Of a DNA stretch of 64,000 nucleotides, positions 1-10,809 are shown in pieces. A program made the position numbers and the translations under genes. Every line of letters begins with the position of its first letter. Position 1 is the first letter of the stretch. This DNA is from Marasmius tenuissimus (Eukaryota; Basidiomycota; Agaricomycetes; Agaricales; Marasmiaceae), in contig JAQOTA010000051.1 of NCBI GenBank assembly GCA_029532415.1, positions 1-64,000 of the forward strand, given 5' to 3'. A model generated the notes under the pieces. It ran no database searches. It was not told where the DNA came from and saw nothing but the letters and a program-made list of their open reading frames with translations.

Positions 1-1
1 G

Positions 2-1219
2 CTTTTCAACTGCCTCCTCCATTGGATCCACGTGTCAATAGATGGAGGGGTCGATGAAAGGACGGACAGCGGTCATGATTTTCTGGATCTCTTCCCCGTC
101 CCTTTCAGAAGTGTTGATGCAAATCCAGACCGCGACCTACGTGCTCATCTCTGGTATACATACACAAAGATAGTCCAGAACTCAGCTGTTTCGAAAGATT
201 GCTGGGAAACCTTGATGGAGGACTTGGCTTCGTATATCATTGCGTCTTCGCCAGATTACGCTCTCCATGTGCCCACAGTAACCACCACTTCCCCGTTCGT
301 CAAATCAGACTATGGCTATGAATTTCTGTCCAGGACGCATAGGACTATCCTCGAGCAGAGTATTTACAACAAACCAACGTGGGAAGGGAAGATGGATTGG
401 TTGGAGGCAATAGATGTTGTACGACGCGTGCATAAGCTCCCCGAAGACCACTTTGAACTATACCCCGGCCATTTCTCCCTCCCAATTTCAAAGCTCAGGC
501 AGACGTTGAACGGTCTATATTCGACCACGGATTCCGAGATCAACTTCGGGTACTTGGATTCACTCAGGAGCAGCTGGAGTAATGCAAACAAGGAGAACAA
601 GGAAGCACTTATCAAGGTGTTATTAGAGCATATCAACGACAGACTTCAACCCGATGCTGAATCGTCTCATCGTCCTGGCCAATCAATAATTTCGCCGCTC
701 GTAATGTCTTCAGCAGGGCTGGAGCTGATAACTTTCGTGAATAATCGCCTGGCAGAGGAATCGGAAACTTGCACTTTACGTTATGATGCCAATGACACGG
801 ACTGGCGAGAGGCTGTGGAGCGGGTTAAGATAGCACATCCAGAGTTACCACCAGATCATTTCGAATGCATATCCCACGAAGGAGTCGATGGCCCCCCCGC
901 TCGTTATGAGCGCCCGTCGCAGCAGGAAGCACAGGCAGGACACTCCTGTGGTGACCTAAGAGAGGTCCCAAGTACCGGAGATGTAGATCACCACGAGATG
1001 AATGGTCGTTCCGATTTGGCTGCAGAACCATCCCCTCAACCCGAACCCGAGGAAACTGACGAAAGAAGCCCGTTTGTTGACGGACATACTAACGAACAGG
1101 GAAGTATGTCAAGGCAGCCGGTAGTGACTGGGAATCCTTCGGCTGCAAGTGGTAGCATCAGTTTTGCTGTACAGGTGGAGAAGCTGGTAGGGGGTCCGGA
1201 CGCCGACAAAAACGTGTAG
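2..1219 (+). CDS. DUF6535-associated protein, C-terminal part (runs off left edge)
   Basis: The frame is open from base 2, so the gene begins left of the window; about 405 residues are visible. It closely resembles the C-terminal half of the DUF6535-type gene at 43235-45053 on the other strand: both carry an xxVDANPD segment, then SSPDYALHVPT, a PxxHFExxPGxFSLPxSKL stretch, AESSHRPG and the identical tail VGGPDADKNV. A third, broken relative lies at 12460-13082. The last 130 residues are rich in Glu, Gln, Pro and Ser and probably disordered. DUF6535 proteins are a basidiomycete-expanded family with several N-terminal membrane segments; that part is not visible here. No catalytic motif is recognisable, and function is unknown. 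Family assignment is by inference from the 43-47 kb paralogue, where the membrane part can be read. Confidence 0.7.
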   Translation, partial: LFNCLLHWIHVSIDGGVDERTDSGHDFLDLFPVPFRSVDANPDRDLRAHLWYTYTKIVQNSAVSKDCWETLMEDLASYIIASSPDYALHVPTVTTTSPFVKSDYGYEFLSRTHRTILEQSIYNKPTWEGKMDWLEAIDVVRRVHKLPEDHFELYPGHFSLPISKLRQTLNGLYSTTDSEINFGYLDSLRSSWSNANKENKEALIKVLLEHINDRLQPDAESSHRPGQSIISPLVMSSAGLELITFVNNRLAEESETCTLRYDANDTDWREAVERVKIAHPELPPDHFECISHEGVDGPPARYERPSQQEAQAGHSCGDLREVPSTGDVDHHEMNGRSDLAAEPSPQPEPEETDERSPFVDGHTNEQGSMSRQPVVTGNPSAASGSISFAVQVEKLVGGPDADKNV

Positions 1220-1613
1220 CTAAGAGTTTTGTTGTCTTATGATATTATTTTGGGTTTTCTACAAGTCAAATAGCGGACCAAATTCACGGTGTTCACCATT
1301 CATATTGCAGTACGCAACGCCCCTCGGGACGTATCCCTCATTCTCGAGGGCCAGTTCGTCTCCACAAATAGTCATGGCTCAAGTCAAGGGTCTGACAAGG
1401 GCAAACACGTTTGGCCTGAGACTCGCCCACGGCCGTCGTGGGCAGAGCTTGGGCTGTTATACCACGCTGACCCCCTGTCGCTGCGAGGCCTCAGACTGCT
1501 CTCCTACGGATGAACCTGCAAATGATTCACAGTATGATACACGAAAACGGCACTACTCAACATCGAAGAAATGATCCAACGCCGGCATCCGTCTAGTTCT
1601 CAGTTACCCACTC

Positions 1614-3913
1614 TCATCCGCCTTGCCTCATCTCCCTCCTCACATCGCTGCTCCATTTGAAAAAGTTGCATTTATACTGAGGATCAACATCCTCTCTCAG
1701 CCTCTCCGCGCGTCCTTTATCGTATCCAGGTCCAACAGGCCTGCGAAGCACAGACGGTCAGTCATCCGAAACATAGTGATGCGGAACACGTACCTCGAGC
1801 ACACAAAAAACCTCTTCCCTTTATTGACCCCGGGCTTGTTCACAGTAAACTCCTTCGCAACCTCGTTATGGACTGTACAACACGGGGGTTGTATAGGCGC
1901 CATAAGCGACTTCCAAGCATCCCCTGCTTCTTTCTGTTTTTGTGACGACGGAGACGAAAGCGAAACCTGACTGGAGGACAGTTCGAGCGCCAGACGGTAG
2001 TCTGCGTCCTCCAGATCTTCCGCGTTCTCGTGAGGTTCAGATTCTTGAAGGAGCATGTCGACGTCTTCACTCTCGTACCCAGTGATTGATTGTGAGAAAG
2101 CGGTTTTGGGTATAGAGCGCCCCTTTCCCTTCGCTTTGGAGGTACTCCCCGACGAGCCGGGTTGTGAAAAGAAGGTCGACAATTTAGATTGCCCCGGCTT
2201 CGGTTTCTTCGCCGGTTTGTTTGAGGGTTGTATTTTCGGAGCCTTCACGGGGGAGGATTTCGGTGATACGCGTTTTCTCTTCGACCGCGACTGAGCAGCA
2301 TTGGGCGGTTCGGATGCCTTGAGCGGTAGATCTGGAGTGGAGGTATCGAAAGTGGGTGAAACGGCTTGTTCTCTCGGGGGTTGTTGGGTACCGGCAGTCG
2401 CTGGTAGAGGTTCTGATGTCAAAATAGACGGTCCGGCTTGTTCTGAAACGACGGTGGTCGACGCGACGGGTACCTGTGTGGTGGTAGGTGTCGGTGAAGG
2501 ACTGGGGGCAGCGGCCTTCTTTCCACCGAAGAAGCTCGACAGCAGCTTCTGTTTCCCTGAGTACTCGTCCCAATACCTGGCTGCAAGCCTGGGAGGATCG
2601 ACCCTCATATCTCCTGCACCCGATAGAAGGTCCTTCAACTGCAAGGTGACACCGTCCTCGTTGACGATCTCGTCGTGAAAGTCAACATAGACCGGACAGT
2701 GATCGCTTCCTTTGATCTGGGGCTGAATATCAGCGTCCTTAATCCAGGCAACAAGGCCAGGCGTGACAAGAATGTAGTCGATACGTGTCCCATAATTCGA
2801 ATCGCGCGCTGAGAGCTTCGTATTCCAGCCTGCGGATGTGATGAGTTTAGAACGTCCATAGCGACGAAGGAGAACACGCACAGGTATACATTCCTTTCCT
2901 CTCGGGATGAAATTTCCTCACTATATCGACGAGACACGCCTTCTCTTTTCCAGTGCCATTGACCCCTTCCTCGATTAGTAGATCCCTTAACCATCGCCTA
3001 CCATCCCTCTCCTCCCAGAACCATGTTTCGCCGTCCTTTCCTTCCGCCAGACCGCGTTTGATGATGAGATTTCCTTCGCAGTGGTCTATCAACGCAGCAC
3101 ATGCATTCAAATCGCCGACCAGTACAACTTCTCTCCCTTCCCTCATCAACGCACGGACTCTATCTTCCAATACGTAGTGAAAGTCCATCTTGAACGGAAA
3201 CCTTTCCTCCGAGCCATCATTTGGGCAATACACGTTGATTAGGACGAACATCCCAAAATCCAGTGTGAGCACACGACCTTCCGCGTCTAAAGACTTCAAT
3301 TCGTGTCGTAACAAGAGTGTCACTCCGTTGCGCTCGTCTTCATCAATGACCTCGTCCTCTTCTTCGGCAACAATCACAACGCGAGAGTCGGGGTATGATT
3401 CAGGTTTGGAGACGCGTTCCGAGAGCTCCAGAGGCGGTTTCACCTGTGCGTTTGAACGGCTGGCGAGACTGAGCCCTTCTTCTGCTTTCGCTGGTACGAC
3501 AGTTGAGGAACGCGTGTATGTAGCGACTCCTGAGTACCCTGATTTGGTTACAGGGAATGAGAAGAAAGAGTCGTATGAGGGGGGAACCGCGACTGGTTTG
3601 GTAAGGGCAGAACGCGTCGATTTCACCTCTGTTGGAGAATGTTCTATTAGTACTGAGGCTCCGACCTTCACAAAAGACAACACGCACCTTGAAAGTTGAT
3701 AACATCCGCCTGAAGGTAGTCAAGAATATCATTATGAGTCTTGAGGGTATTCCATCTACTCAAATGAAGTGAATATTCGAGGAGGAGACCAGCTGTGGAT
3801 GACTGACGGGTGGTATTGTGGAATCGTTCGGATACCGTTCTTCAAAGAGGTTCAGTATGGAGCAATGAAGCATTCGAGAGATATCTTACTATGTTCCATG
3901 TCAAGATCCGCAT
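1614..3913 (-). CDS. APN2: APN2: class II AP endonuclease / 3'-phosphodiesterase with GRF zinc finger
   Basis: Six exons: 3913-3890, 3839-3808, 3755-3688, 3628-2882, 2829-1794, 1740-1614. They sum to 2034 nt (677 residues), with every junction in phase. The start is MRILTWNI then NGIRTIPQYHPWNTL, the usual beginning of the Apn2/APE2 branch of the exonuclease III family. Catalytic landmarks are NFQEVKS (metal-binding Glu), VGDLNA, the C-terminal TRIDYIL and GSDHCPVYVDF. The middle is basic and low in complexity and holds QSKLSTFFS, a good PCNA-interacting (PIP) box, plus a second PIP-like KLLSSFF. The C-terminus is a GRF zinc finger (CCTVHNEVAKE, VNKGKRFFVCSRP, QYKCNFFKW) that binds single-stranded DNA in this family. 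The enzyme cleaves abasic sites and cleans 3' ends in nuclear base-excision repair. The first coding exon is only 24 nt long. Confidence 0.96.
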
Positions 3914-4159
3914 CTCAGCATTGTCAATGTACGAGTGCCGAGTTCGACGTGAGGGGGGAAAGCGAGGAATATGGTCACGTGGAATGACATACTAGCGGTG
4001 AGCACGCCAGAGCGACGGGCGTCACCAAGCAGTTTTCCCTTATGAATCTCCATCTCGATCATCGTCAACAAGGCAAATTTTTTCAGGCAGCACGGCGAGC
4101 AAGAAATCAATATCGTATGGGTCGTGTCTACATGGTCATAAATAACAATAATATACAGA

Positions 4160-5039
4160 TCACCGCCTAGCGCCTTCAATCGTCGTTCCACTCTCATTCG
4201 TGGGAGTTGTAAATGAAGCATTCGAACTCTCAATCTGCTTCGGCTCAACCGTCACCGGAAGAATAGGCCCTGGAGGTGGTCCAGGAGCAATCCAGAACAC
4301 TGGCCACCGTCTCTGAACGTTGTTGGTGAGGAGAGCAACGGTCCATACCAGACTGGCCGACAGCATACTAATGCCCAGGTAATACCACCCGAGGTCCCTC
4401 ACTTCTACACTCACGGCGGCCAAGAGAGCGGTAGCACCTGGAGTAAACGATTCAGACGTCTTATACCAGGCACAAGGGGGCGACACGAACCTGCGGGAGG
4501 GTGTACCGTTTTGGTCATTTGCATTGCGACAATTGCGGTCGCACAAGAAAGAGATCCAGCTAGCCACTGATATGCATCGAGGTAGTCCTCAAGACCCATG
4601 CGGAGGAAGAGTTTTGTGATAGAAGTGCCGATGAGTGCGCCCAAGAAGTGACCTCCGAAAAGTGCACGGGGTTGCGCAAGAGGTGAGTCGATGGCTCCGT
4701 ATATCAACACAGCTGAAGCACCCTAGCATCGCGACGAAATGAGCGAACTCGAACGGCGGAGATACGGTAGAGGGAGGAACTCACGAAACTAGCAACGATG
4801 GTTGGCACATCCCTATCCGTGAAGAAACGGGAATAGGTGAAGAGTGCTTGAAGGACAGCTATACCACCGAACGCTCCTATGAACGACCATATCCAGACGA
4901 TGTATTGCGAGACTGGGGGAGGGGGTGTTGCGCGATATCCCGTCCACCGGCTCAACCAAGGTGGGAGACGCGAAGCCCAGTTCGTGTGGGTGACTCGGTA
5001 GCCTCGTCTAGCCCAAAGACTTAAACTTTGATTGACCAT
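4160..5039 (-). CDS. HPP-family integral membrane protein
   Basis: Three exons, 5039-4785, 4722-4491 and 4437-4160, give 254 residues in phase. The start is the ATG at 5039 (MVNQSLSLW). Four hydrophobic helices are visible: IVWIWSFIGAFGGIAVLQAL, a helix around GASAVLIYGAI, LGALIGTSITKLFL with a following segment, and LGISMLSASLVWTVALL. The family signature KTVHPPAGATALLAA is rebuilt exactly across the second intron, and PRALFGGHFLGA precedes it. HPP proteins are four-helix membrane proteins found in bacteria, plants and fungi. Plant and cyanobacterial members are linked to nitrite transport into plastids or cells, but the role in fungi is unclear. The C-terminal 30 residues are Pro/Thr/Ser-rich and presumably cytosolic. 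Alternative upstream starts were not supported. Confidence 0.85.
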
Positions 5040-5598
5040 GGCGGGCGAAGGCTCTTGTACTTGGAGGGCAGGAGAACGGGTGGGTCGACACGAGATCTCT
5101 GGTATTCTGTTGCGCTTTTGTATGGCCCAAGAATGATTGGGGAACCGACGCTTCTGTCATACCCATACGCGTTTGTCGGTCCTCCGCGGACCACACTGAG
5201 TAAAAATAGCAGCAAGCGTCGGGATTCACTGTCAATCAATAGAATTCATGATCCCTGGCCCAGAGTTCGACATCGCGAGTCTCATATTCCAGCCGAACTT
5301 CAGCAGCGCTGTGACGCAAGAAGCAGAATATATGCACTCAGTACATAGGTCGCTACGAGTCTGAACACGAGTCCATAAGCAGCCATAAGCATTCCTCGTC
5401 TTTCGTCATTCTTCCTCATCTTTGCCCCCTGTGAAAACACCGCGCACTCGACTTATGTCCGCGTACTTGTGAGCGCCCGCAAATATTGCCTCGGAACTTG
5501 ACACAGTCATACGAACATAATCCACGGACATATGTACGGCAGTGGCCACACATCCTATCGCTGATTTCATGGCTCTACTGTTCTACACGCCTAAAATT

Positions 5599-7782
5599 TT
5601 ACGCGTCATTCATTGTAACATCTTCGGCCTCAGCATCTCCAGCGTCTGACCGTGACCTTTTAGTCTCCCTTTCCTTGTCTTCGGGTTCTGCAGGTGTGGC
5701 CGTCCCAGAGCCCCCTCCTTGAACTTGCTTCTTCTTCTCCAGAACAGCGATCTTACTCTTCATCTTCCCCTCCTCCTTCTTGCCTCTGCCAGGCCCAAGG
5801 TCCCTCCTGCTCTGTTGTTGCTTCTGCTTCTGCTTCTTCTGGCCCTGGTTCTGTTCACCTTCGTCCCCGTTATCATCGCCCCCATCCTCCTCTCCGCGGT
5901 TGTTCTTCGGAAGGGATGTCAGTGAAGAATACAAGTTGAGCTTCGACAGCTCGTCAGATGAAACTGATAGCGATTGGTTTCAGAGATCACTCGAGACACC
6001 GATTGGGTCAAATCACTTACCGGGAACAAGGCACGCGGCGTTAAGGGTGTTGAGCAGCTTCGAATCCGATGTCACTCCCGTAAGCTGTATATCCGAGGTT
6101 CAACGTCTTTTCATCAGTTCGCATATGGTCATTGTACTCACGCTGACATCGCTTTTGACCTCGACTACCTTCACTGGCGTCTCCGTGGAGGACGACGATG
6201 AGGCATCCGGGATCGTCTTGCCATCCCATGATACGCTTCCCTTGGTCAAATTCCGGTCGATCGTCACCCACACCAGACCATCAGCATCAAGCGTAAAGTC
6301 GAGGATCGGGTGACCAAAGTCAAGGGTGTGGATGGTCGGGGGATTGGACGAATCGGACGAGTCAGGGAAAGGTGTTGCGAACAACGCGGTCGCACTGGCC
6401 ATCCTCGGTAAGCCACAAAGTAGAACTCAGTTGAAGAGAAATCGTACCCGATAACGCTAAAAACAATGATAAGCTTGCCCTCCCGTTCCACCGTTTCGAT
6501 CTTGTTAACCACGAATATAGTCTCCTCCTGCGGCGAGGACTCTTCGACGGCAGGAGTACCTGTCTCTGAATGCGCCGGAGCGGGTTCTACTTCCTCAGTG
6601 GCCTCCTTCTCCCCATTCATTGGATCATCCTCTCCTGCAAGAATCTTGCCCCTCCCCCTTTTCCTCACGTAGGGTTGTGCTTTGACCTGAATGTACTCCT
6701 TAACATGCTCAAAGACCGGTATATCATGTTTGAGTTGACCAGAATGCCAGTCCCATACTTTGATCTCTGGATCTCCGCCTCCTGAAATGAGCACCGAGGG
6801 TTGCGACTTAGGGATGTGTAGGCAGGAAACAAACCTATGACACAGCGTTAAGATGAGTATAACACTGGAAGATCGTAGTACATACCGCGAACATCCCAAG
6901 CAGAACGATTCGATGATATATCCCTGGGGATACCAACTAACGCGGATATGTTCATCGCGATCGGTCGTGATGATGTATTTGTCGTCTTGACTGAACAAGA
7001 AGGAGGTGAGGAGCGACGTGTGTCCAAGAACGAGCGTTCCGCCAGACGTGTTGGTGTGTGATTCAACCGAGTCGCGTGCATGGGGAGGGTTTTCGTGGTG
7101 ATTGGGGTTTTTCGGTTTTCTCTTCCTCTTCCCTTTGGTTGCTGGCTTTTGTTCAGGCTCCGCGACAATCACCTCCGCTGGCTGTACAGGCTCCTCCTTC
7201 TCTTCTTCTTGTGGTTGTGGTTGAGTTGGCTCCTCTACCAGCGGTGCGGGATGGAGAGGGTAACTGGGAACAATTCAGAGGAAAACGCGGTCGACTGAAG
7301 TCTGAACGCACCTGAATACATCGCCAAACTTATCGGCCACGACAATGGTATGGCCCTCCTTGGTGAACGCTGCACTTGTCGGTCTTTTTGGCAGTTCCCT
7401 ATTTCAGAAGGTGAGTCAATAAGGCGAATTCAAACAATTCATGACCAGTATACCTCTCGTGCAACAGTTCTAGATCCTCTACCTTCCAGATCTTGAGCAT
7501 TTTATCATCGGAAAAGGTAAGCAGATGGGTCCAAGACTTGTCGACCGCGATGAACCTTATTGGTCCAGACTTCAAAAGAGAAGCTTTCAACTCATCGGAG
7601 GCATTGAGCGTCGATGATAGAATATCGCCTGTTCTGAGTCTCAATTTGAGTCAAAACAGATAAGGAGAGGAAGCAGGATCGAACCTCGTATCAACCAGCT
7701 GGATATGCTGACCAGAAGCTACCAGGGCCTTCCCAGAATCGCTAAAGAGCAGGAGGGAGTGCGGAAAATGGGAATCGGACAT
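5599..7782 (-). CDS. TRM82: TRM82: non-catalytic WD40 subunit of tRNA m7G46 methyltransferase
   Basis: Eight exons: 7782-7685, 7639-7454, 7398-7312, 7263-6886, 6834-6448, 6403-6142, 6084-6021, 5963-5599. They total 1827 nt (608 residues) with all phases consistent. The most diagnostic stretch is YIITTDRDEHIRVSWYPQGY followed by IESFCLG, typical of Trm82/WDR4. Other blades are LLTFSDDKMLKIWKV and LISGGGDPEIKVWDW. Trm82 forms a beta-propeller that stabilises the Trm8 methyltransferase, which methylates G46 in the variable loop of many tRNAs. Two acidic/basic low-complexity inserts (residues about 125-165, and the last 100 residues with long KQKQKQQQ and KKKQ runs) are lineage-specific. The start ATG lies 68 bp from the PAF1 start on the other strand. 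Confidence 0.93.
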
Positions 7783-7850
7783 TTTTGTCGCGGAAAAAGA
7801 GGCGCGCGTCTAAATTGCGAACGGCTGTTTCTCGTTTCCCACCCACCACG
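7783..7850. promoter_or_regulatory. 68-bp shared promoter region between TRM82 and PAF1
   Basis: Only 68 bp separate the two divergent start codons (7782 on minus, 7851 on plus). The segment must hold the 5' untranslated regions and at least core promoter sequence for both genes. It contains CACCACCACG on the PAF1 side and no obvious TATA box. Bidirectional use is inferred from geometry alone. Confidence 0.6.
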
Positions 7851-9407
7851 ATGAGCTTCAAGAAAAGGTGCGTTGTCCTCCATCTCATTTTGACCCAATC
7901 CACTGACTAAGCTGTTATATGTAGTAAACTCGACCTTCTAGTTCGTGTCAGATATGCAAATCCTCTTCCACCACCACCATGTCCTCCGAAACTCCTCGAC
8001 ATCCCCACCACACCCATGCGTTATGCTCGACCAGAATTTCTGAACAGTCTGGCCAATAACACACCTCTACCGATGATAGTAGATGCTGAGCTAGGGATGC
8101 CTTTGGACTTGGGAAAGTGGGAGTCCTTATGGGAGGAAAATCCAGACGATTCAGGTGTGTTCATGTCCATCTCTGCGCATGACCCACGGACTTATCCATA
8201 GTCATTACCTCGCAGCATTGAACCCAGACATCAACAACCTTCCAAAACTCGATCCCAGGGATGAATTCCTCGCGTACGACCAAGCTGGCCCGAGCGGTTC
8301 CTTCACCAATGGACATGTCGGTACAGGAACACCATCGTCTGGAGCTGCATTAGGCTCCGTGACTTGGCTTCGTAAAACCGAATATACAAGTGACCGTGCT
8401 CAAAGATCTGCTGCAGAACCGTGCGTCACAATGTTTGGTCTTTGTCTCCCACTGGGTGTTAACCCCTCCATACAGAAAACACGTTATGCTTGCTCCCATA
8501 GATGTCTCCCGGGAGGCTCAATTACGCGACATTGAAGCTTCATTCCTTCAATGCAACGAGAACTTTTCCCTTGAGACTCTTCGTCATCCAAACAAACCCA
8601 ACGTTGTCGCCGAGGAATCGTTCGAAATACTACCCGACAGCGACATCTGGGCCAACCAGTATGACTTGTTCAGGTTCTCTGAGCGTCCGGGAGAGAGAAA
8701 CATTGAGGAAGATGATCCCCGTCTAGATTGTGCTGTCCTTCGTCCGATGAAGATAGACCACGACTCGTTCTTGGCCTACTATCTGACTCCGGATGATGAA
8801 TCGGCGTTGTCATTGAAGGAAAAGAGGCAATCGGCGCGACCGTATGAAGTTCCTGAGGACCACGAGGTGAGACTGGTGATTCCCCCCCCTTCCCCCTCGA
8901 GTGTTACTCATTGTAATCACAGGAGACGGAATTCCGCTTCGTGCGAGATTATGAAACCGTCAAAGTCGAACAGGAAGTCCCCAACGAATTCTTGCTAGTG
9001 CTGGATGATGGACCGGTGGAAGATGATCTAGTCGACGAAGTCTTCAATGACGACCGCTCATCCCGTCGTCCGAAGGGAGCATACTACAAGAATATCGAAC
9101 GGAAGATGTTCTTGAAGAAGAAACGCCAAAACGTTAGTCTTGCTTCACTATCTTTTTCCACCCTCACGCTGTTTCCATACTTCCATACTGATACAATGCG
9201 CAGATCTATGACCCGACATACGAAGATAAATGGGAGATCATGAGGGTGACCCATGCACTGATGAGCCAGGAAGAGGAAGAGGAACGTGACGAAGCACTTG
9301 CAGAAGTAGTCGATCCACTTTTCCTGATGAGAGGGGAAGCCGATGCTGAAGGCGATGAGGACTTCGGTATACCGATACCAATCACGGCAGAGATAGTAGA
9401 ACCATGA
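7851..9407 (+). CDS. PAF1: PAF1: subunit of the RNA polymerase II Paf1 elongation complex
   Basis: Six exons: 7851-7867, 7925-8154, 8216-8420, 8476-8866, 8923-9132, 9204-9407. They give 418 residues and all junctions are in phase. Family landmarks in order are DLLVRVRYANPLPPPP near the N-terminus, MRYARPEFLN, LGMPLDLG, ALNPDINNLPKLDP, VTWLRKTEY, DVSREAQLRDIE, and KIDHDSFLAYYLTPDDE, with an acidic tail after DPTYEDKWEIM. These match the conserved Paf1 core from yeast to human. Paf1 scaffolds the complex that rides on elongating polymerase II and promotes H2B ubiquitylation and H3K4/K36 methylation. The length is close to yeast Paf1 (about 445), but the Asp/Glu-rich tail is short. The gene converges on RPL43, with only 221 bp between stop codons. 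Confidence 0.95.
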
Positions 9408-9628
9408 TTGTACTATCCCCCCCACACACATCTAGTGCTATCTTGTGCTCGCAGGATACTGTGTCAGACAGAGCGTTCGAAGAACTCATGTGGAAGACTC
9501 GCGCACGCAAGGTATTCCGAAGGGAAAAGTGCATGGATTGGTGCATAGGGCTTATTGTAATTCATGCAAGCGTAGCATACAACACAAGTGGATAGGTCGA
9601 CGAGAAAACAGTAGGACAGAAAACAGAT

Positions 9629-10155
9629 CTATGCTTCTGTCAACTCCCGCAGCCTACGAACCGTGCTGTGAAGAGGATATTTTTCAGTCAAGAAACAACA
9701 TCGACGAACATTTGACGACGTACCTGCGCACAGTCGCCGCCGCCGTTGTCGAAACGGTCCATGCACCTCCAGCAATAGTCTTTCGGCAAGAAGAGCAATG
9801 CCAGATGCCCACTGCTTTTCTCCTCACGGTGTCCTAATCATCACAAAGAAATTTCATCGGGTGAGTTGTTTCGATCACTAGGATGGATGACAAGCGAACG
9901 CACCTTTCCGCAGAAAGAGCAAGTGTAACGCGAGTGTTGGCTGATTTCAATCTTCTTGACTTGCTTTCGCAAGGAAGCACCATAACGCTGTTCGAGTTCC
10001 TTATCAACATCGCCCTTCCCCTCCTTCACGAATCGCTTGTACTCACAGTACCGTATTTACCGGTGATGCCAACTTTCTTGGTGCGTTTTGTCTAGAGCAG
10101 AGGTTGCAGTCAGTAAGAATATCTAGCGGCATGTTTCTGCAGCAGGGCGCACCAT
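9629..10155 (-). CDS. RPL43: Ribosomal protein eL43 (L37Ae/L43)
   Basis: Five coding exons: 10155-10153 (the ATG alone), 10091-10047, 9987-9904, 9833-9724, 9665-9629. The product is 92 residues, exactly the usual eL43 length. The core reads [65 protein letters not shown] and RRLRELTEA. The four cysteines (CSFC and CSSC) form the C4 zinc ribbon of this 60S subunit protein. The first intron follows the start codon directly, with GTGCGCC at the donor and CTCTAG at the acceptor. This is common for ribosomal-protein genes, where early introns often aid expression. Four introns in a 92-codon gene is a high density. Confidence 0.96.
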
Positions 10156-10717
10156 TTTGGTCGTAGGGTCTTGAGGAGGGCGGCAGCGGGTTTGGGTGTG
10201 GTGAGTAGTCCAAACTTTCCACAGAAGGAGTGTCGTGGGAATGTATTGGGTAAGAACTAGGCAGTTGCAAAGCCACCCGTTTCGCGATAATTGGCTTTGT
10301 CAGCATGCTGACGTACCTCCATCATCGATATCGTGGTCCAAGTGGCGCAAGTTCGTTCGACCAGTGGAATAACTCTACTTGGGTAGCTTGAACACAAGTC
10401 AAACTCGCTATTTCTCATTGATGTTGATCCTGTCTTGGATCTCTCGACTCGTGATCCCTCGTTCCTGTTCCGATAACTTCCCCTTTCCACATCCTGAAAC
10501 CCGCTTCGTACAGGAAGAGCACGCATCCGTCCCCCACCTACTTTCCTACGAGTCTGTTGGCTCAAAGCCATCGACTAATAAAATGAGAGATCATTCACTC
10601 TAACTTACTTCACCTCATCGTTGAGTGTCAACGAACTACATGGCAGTCTCTACATACCCCGATCCAGCGGGAAATCCTGATTCATCCCAGCCATACAGAG
10701 CGCTGGACCATGCCACA

Positions 10718-10725
10718 TATATAAG
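10718..10725 (+). promoter_or_regulatory. TATA box of the aldo/keto reductase gene
   Basis: TATATAAG lies about 85-92 bp upstream of the ATG at 10810, a normal spacing for a fungal TATA box with a short 5' leader. No other good match lies closer to that start. Confidence 0.55.
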
Positions 10726-10809
10726 GAGTATGATATAGGGCGAAACCCAATATATACCAACTGCAGGAACTCACTTTAGCTCAATAGCTCCCTTTCCGCA
10801 CTCACAGGC

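Noticed and set aside
5694..6313. Plus-strand frames with hydrophobic Leu/Ser runs
   Set aside because: They are antisense to the Gln/Lys-rich tail and last blades of TRM82; poly-Leu arises from CAG/AAG repeats read backwards.
10257..10571. Minus-strand open frame of 104 codons upstream of RPL43
   Set aside because: No recognisable domain, and it overlaps promoter sequence of RPL43 and the divergent reductase; more likely untranslated.
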